From JBBAFM01 sp041655415 (GTDB lineage Bacteria; Bacillota; Clostridia; Peptostreptococcales; JAAYPU01): a DNA stretch of 25,959 nucleotides. The notes beneath the pieces are model-generated. The model was not told where the DNA came from. It did no database searches and saw only the letters and a program-made list of their open reading frames with translations. Where the stretch lies: the NCBI GenBank assembly GCA_964429195.1, contig CAYSBC010000026.1, forward strand, positions 1 through 25,959, read 5' to 3'. The stretch's first letter is position 1; each line of letters opens with the position of its first letter. The translations under genes and the position numbers were made by a program. Shown here in pieces: positions 23,359 to 25,959 of the stretch.

Positions 23359-23436
23359 TTAATAACCTCCAATAAACAATTATTTACACTATTAATATAC
23401 GCATAAATAAGCATTATGTGAGAAAATAAAAAGAGG

Positions 23437-23757
23437 TTATAGTTCTAATTTTTTTATCATGTTGATATATTGCCCAAGAACACCAATGTTTACATAGTAT
23501 TCGGAATAGTTATCAACCTTTTTAACTTTAATAATATTGGAAGTTACTAATTTCTTGATATGTTGGGAAATAGTCGACTGAGAATAATCGAAGAATTCGA
23601 CAATATCTTTATTATGTACAGTTTCCCTATTGGAATTACAGATTAAAATATATTTCAATATTTTAACTCTTAAAGGATGAGCCAATGCATCGGATATCCT
23701 TGCAGTTGTCAAAATATCACTTTCTTCATCATCAAAAATATCTTTTCTAATACGCAT
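23437..23757 (-). CDS. ArsR/SmtB-family HTH regulator
   Basis: 106-aa winged-helix protein: ISDALAHPLRVKILKYIL (helix 1-2), VEFFDYSQSTISQHIKKLVTSNIIKVKK (recognition helix and start of wing), then DNYSEYYVNIG. The ELCVC-type metal-binding motif of classic ArsR sensors is absent, as are clustered cysteines, so it is probably not a metal sensor of that class. GAGGAG precedes the ATG. An imperfect inverted repeat AACTT-N17-AAGTT at 23799-23825 in its upstream region overlaps minus-strand TTGACA/TTGACT boxes and could be its own operator. Target gene not evident. Confidence 0.88.
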   Translation of the reverse strand: MRIRKDIFDDEESDILTTARISDALAHPLRVKILKYILICNSNRETVHNKDIVEFFDYSQSTISQHIKKLVTSNIIKVKKVDNYSEYYVNIGVLGQYINMIKKLEL

Positions 23758-23832
23758 AAAGTCTTCTCCTCATTAATATTATCATTCTCAATAAGCTTAA
23801 CTTAGTCAAATTAATATGTCAAGTTTAGACAA

Positions 23833-23869
23833 AATAATATGAGATGGCTAAGGGCCATCCCACATTATT
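23833..23869 (-). terminator. Hairpin terminator after the 46-aa gene
   Basis: AATAATATGAGATGGC (23833-23848) faces GCCATCCCACATTATT (23854-23869); 14 of 16 positions pair canonically and the other two wobble in minus-strand RNA. A TTTTGTC tail follows on the minus strand. Confidence 0.7.
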
Positions 23870-23882
23870 ATTGAAGGAGCTT

Positions 23883-24023
23883 CTATCGTTTTGAATCAGA
23901 ACATTGATTATTGGAATTAGTACAACAGTTATTACAATTTTCTGTGTCCTCAAATTTATTGTTTTTAACATCATATGCTGCAGGCTTTTGTTTTTGTTTT
24001 CCTTTTTTATCTTTATTCTTCAT
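23883..24023 (-). CDS. 46-aa Lys-rich/Cys-Asn-rich small protein
   Basis: A short frame MKNKDKKGKQKQKPAAYDV... ending in CNNCCTNSNNQCSDSKR, with 46 codons. The N-terminal half is highly basic; the C-terminal half has four cysteines (CNNCC...C). GGAGGG lies nine bases before the ATG, and a hairpin terminator follows the stop, which together support a genuine gene despite the size. The family is not recognised. Similar Lys-rich then Cys-rich mini-proteins occur among spore-associated peptides of Clostridia, and the nearby Met/Pro-rich gene would fit that setting (inference). Confidence 0.65.
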   Translation of the reverse strand: MKNKDKKGKQKQKPAAYDVKNNKFEDTENCNNCCTNSNNQCSDSKR

Positions 24024-24146
24024 TTTTGATAACCCTCCTCAATAATTAGTATGGTCAAGGATTTAAAAAATATGAATGGTAAAATCTAAAATAGTATATT
24101 ACGTAAGATGTTATTGAAAAATTCAGAAGAAAACAAGAGAAAATAA

Positions 24147-24176
24147 TTTACAAACATATATGATATATGATATATT
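24147..24176 (+). promoter_or_regulatory. Promoter of the GntR gene
   Basis: TTTACA (24147-24152), 18 bp, TATATT (24171-24176). The -10 box lies inside the palindrome at 24166-24186. Confidence 0.5.
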
Positions 24177-24186
24177 ATATATCATA
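24166..24186. promoter_or_regulatory. Perfect palindrome, candidate GntR operator
   Basis: TATGATATA (24166-24174), centre TTA, TATATCATA (24178-24186). An extra TATGATA half-site lies just upstream (24159-24165). It overlaps the predicted -10 box, so the GntR protein probably represses itself. Confidence 0.6.
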
Positions 24187-24222
24187 AAACAGAACAAATG
24201 AACGTATCCATTGGAGGGTGAA

Positions 24223-24885
24223 ATGAACGTCAATAATGTATTTACAACTAAATCTGAAATTGTTTTTAATTATTTAAAAAATAAAATTTTGAACAATGAA
24301 CTAGAGCCGGGTAGTGATCTGATTATTAGTAAAATATCAAATGATTTAAATGTATCACCTATACCGGTTAGAGAAGCATTAAAATCATTAGAAATGGAAG
24401 GCTTAGTTGAACTTGAAGCTCACAAGACTGCAAAAGTAGCTACAATTAATTTAGACAAATTGTATCAGATTGGAACGATAAGGGCTGGACTAGAAGGGTA
24501 TGCTGCAAGACTAGCGGCGGATTATATAACGGACGATCAGATACTTAAGTTAAATGATATTCTTAATGAGATGAATGATGCAAAAGAAAAAAAGGACAGC
24601 GAATTGTTTAATAATAAAAATATGGAATTTCATAGATTTATATATAAAATACCGCCTTTCCCTATGCTCTATGACATGATTATCAACGTTTGGGACGGTG
24701 GTAAATGGACTAGAGCAATTTTTGCTATGAGCCCAGATAGAATGGGGAAGTCAATTATTGAACACCACAACATTCTTAATGCTTTAAGAGAAAGAGATAA
24801 TAATAAAGTAGAACTATTGATAAGAGAGCATAGGTTAAATGCTAGTAAACAACTTGAGGAGATAATTAGAAAACAAAACATTTAA
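24223..24885 (+). CDS. GntR-family (FadR/FCD) transcriptional regulator
   Basis: 220 aa. N-terminal winged helix at about 8-70 (IVFNYLKNKILNNELEPGSDL, then SPIPVREALKSLEMEGLVEL) and a C-terminal all-helical FCD ligand domain (about 78-215), with its metal/ligand His candidates in MEFHRFIY, IIEHHNIL and REHRLNA. FCD regulators sense small carboxylates or sugar acids and usually control the adjacent catabolic genes. GGAGGGTG precedes ATG 24223; the in-frame TTG at 24211 overlaps it. The downstream amidohydrolase is the likely target. Confidence 0.92.
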   Translation: MNVNNVFTTKSEIVFNYLKNKILNNELEPGSDLIISKISNDLNVSPIPVREALKSLEMEGLVELEAHKTAKVATINLDKLYQIGTIRAGLEGYAARLAADYITDDQILKLNDILNEMNDAKEKKDSELFNNKNMEFHRFIYKIPPFPMLYDMIINVWDGGKWTRAIFAMSPDRMGKSIIEHHNILNALRERDNNKVELLIREHRLNASKQLEEIIRKQNI

Positions 24886-25026
24886 TAAAAGATGGCGATA
24901 TTTGGGTAGGTGTTACGATTAAAAATCTTGGTATCTTTGATGATTGCCAATAAAAATTATATCAGAGAAATCTAATTTATCCATAGGAGAGGCAATAAAG
25001 CTATTATCCCAAAGGAGGTTGATCAA

Positions 25027-25959
25027 TTGAATAATATAAATATTGATAGTCATGCACATATGATACCACCTTCATTTTTGAAGATGATTAAAGAGGATAA
25101 GTTAAAAGGGATAAAAATAATAGAAGACGATAAAAGTAGAAAAAAATCAATCGTTTTCCTGGATGGCAGTAAACATCCATTTTCAGAAGTATTTACTTCG
25201 ATTGAAAAACGACTAGAGCTTATGAATAGCTATCAATGCGATAAACAAGTTGTTTCGATTACTCCAAGGTTTTTCTTTTACGACTTTCCTCTTGACTTAG
25301 CAATACATACTAATGAATCCTTTAATAATGATATAGCAGCATTATCAAAGGAATATCCGGATAGATTTATCGGCATGGGAAGTGTTCCTTTACAAGATAC
25401 TAATTCAGCCATTACTGAACTAGAAAGAATGAATAGAAATTTAGGATTAAAAGCTATTCAAATTGGCACTTTTGTAAATGGATACAACTTATCCGATGAG
25501 AGATTTATAGATTTTTTTAGAAAAGCTGAAGAGTTAAACATTTTTGTTTTTATCCATCCTCTAATTAAAAATGATGATCTTTTAGTTAAAAACTATCATC
25601 TAAGCAATCTAGTTGGAAACCCTACACAGACAACAATTGCCATATCGAACCTCATTTTTTCGGGCTTGTTTGATATTGTACCAAACATAAAAATTGGATT
25701 AGCTCATGGTGGAGGATTTTTACCTTATCAATTAGGTAGATTGGAGCATGGATATGAGGTAAGACAAGATACAAAATCAAAGGCAAAGAAAAGTCCAAGA
25801 GAATACATTAAGAAGAATATATATTTTGATGCTTTGACACATTCAAAAGAAGCATTAGAGTTTTTAGTTAAATTGACTGGAAGTGAAAAAGTTATGTTTG
25901 GGACGGATTATCCTTACGATATGGCTGAATATGACCAGATAGATAATATCAATCAATTG
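25027..25959 (+). CDS. Amidohydrolase-family protein, ACMSD-like (3' end cut by window)
   Basis: 311 codons are open to the window edge with no stop, so the gene is partial here. It belongs to the metal-dependent amidohydrolase_2 group that includes ACMSD and related aromatic-acid decarboxylases. Metal/catalytic residues: H9 and H11 (DSHAHMIPP), H177 (FIHPL), H227 (LAHGGGFLPYQLGRL) and D294 (GTDYPYD). The LAHGGG and GTDYP motifs are typical of decarboxylating members. The start is TTG 25027, supported by AAAGGAGGTTGATC immediately upstream, an almost complete match to the anti-Shine-Dalgarno. It lies about 140 bases after gntR and probably starts a catabolic operon continuing beyond the window. 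Substrate unknown. Confidence 0.88.
   Translation, partial: MNNINIDSHAHMIPPSFLKMIKEDKLKGIKIIEDDKSRKKSIVFLDGSKHPFSEVFTSIEKRLELMNSYQCDKQVVSITPRFFFYDFPLDLAIHTNESFNNDIAALSKEYPDRFIGMGSVPLQDTNSAITELERMNRNLGLKAIQIGTFVNGYNLSDERFIDFFRKAEELNIFVFIHPLIKNDDLLVKNYHLSNLVGNPTQTTIAISNLIFSGLFDIVPNIKIGLAHGGGFLPYQLGRLEHGYEVRQDTKSKAKKSPREYIKKNIYFDALTHSKEALEFLVKLTGSEKVMFGTDYPYDMAEYDQIDNINQL

Noticed and set aside
23110..23406. Plus-strand 98-codon frame rich in His, Ile and Thr
   Set aside because: It is the antisense reading of the Met/Pro-rich gene (CAT is the complement of ATG); the minus strand has the ribosome binding site.
1..25959. CRISPR array, prophage, insertion sequence, tRNA or riboswitch
   Set aside because: Looked for along both strands; no spaced direct repeats, transposase, integrase, tRNA-like cloverleaf or recognisable riboswitch core was seen.

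Overview
This is a low-GC, densely packed chromosomal window, most likely from an anaerobic endospore-forming member of the Clostridia. Support: a YhcN/YlaJ-type sporulation lipoprotein, a SpoIIE-type phosphatase, a clostridial YycH-YycI-WalJ-HtrA-RlmH locus, strong AAGGAGG-type ribosome binding sites, frequent GTG/TTG starts, and many short hairpin-plus-T-run terminators. An Alkaliphilus/Natronincola-like lineage is a guess only. No phage, insertion sequence, CRISPR array, tRNA or rRNA is visible.

Left part (1-8.4 kb): overlapping palindromes at the very start, then one long plus-strand gene train. It holds a PAS-SpoIIE serine phosphatase, two unrecognised exported or membrane-anchored proteins, and then the accessory half of the WalRK (YycFG) envelope-stress locus: yycH, yycI, walJ, htrA, rlmH. 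A flavodoxin-fold protein with an iron-sulfur-flavoprotein cysteine motif ends the train. The kinase and response regulator themselves are not in the window and would be expected upstream.

Middle (8.4-15.9 kb): metabolic and housekeeping genes. A PadR repressor is divergent from a PaaI-like thioesterase whose promoter carries an inverted repeat over the -35 box. Uracil-DNA glycosylase lies on the minus strand. A nitroreductase-azlC-azlD-glpK run follows, then a three-gene unit of acyl-CoA thioesterase, lipoprotein and short-chain dehydrogenase.

Right part (15.9-25.96 kb): more accessory in character. A two-gene unit (an uncharacterised conserved protein, probably DUF6530, plus a divergent GIY-YIG protein) is driven by an exact consensus promoter, and two interlocked inverted repeats sit on its predicted transcription start. 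Then come a DUF2156 protein, a sporulation lipoprotein, a zinc-ribbon membrane protein, and a divergent pair of XRE regulators with a 26-bp imperfect palindrome over one promoter. These are followed by a divergent ATP-type PEP carboxykinase homologue, a 60-aa protein, a Met/Pro-rich coat-like protein, an ArsR regulator and an unlisted 46-aa Cys/Asn-rich protein. The window ends with a GntR/FCD regulator whose promoter overlaps a perfect palindrome, and the start of an ACMSD-like amidohydrolase cut by the edge.

No stretch over 300 bases lacks a gene. The strongest leads for something undescribed are the operator-controlled DUF6530/GIY-YIG pair, the two unknown exported proteins between the phosphatase and yycH, and the divergent XRE switch.
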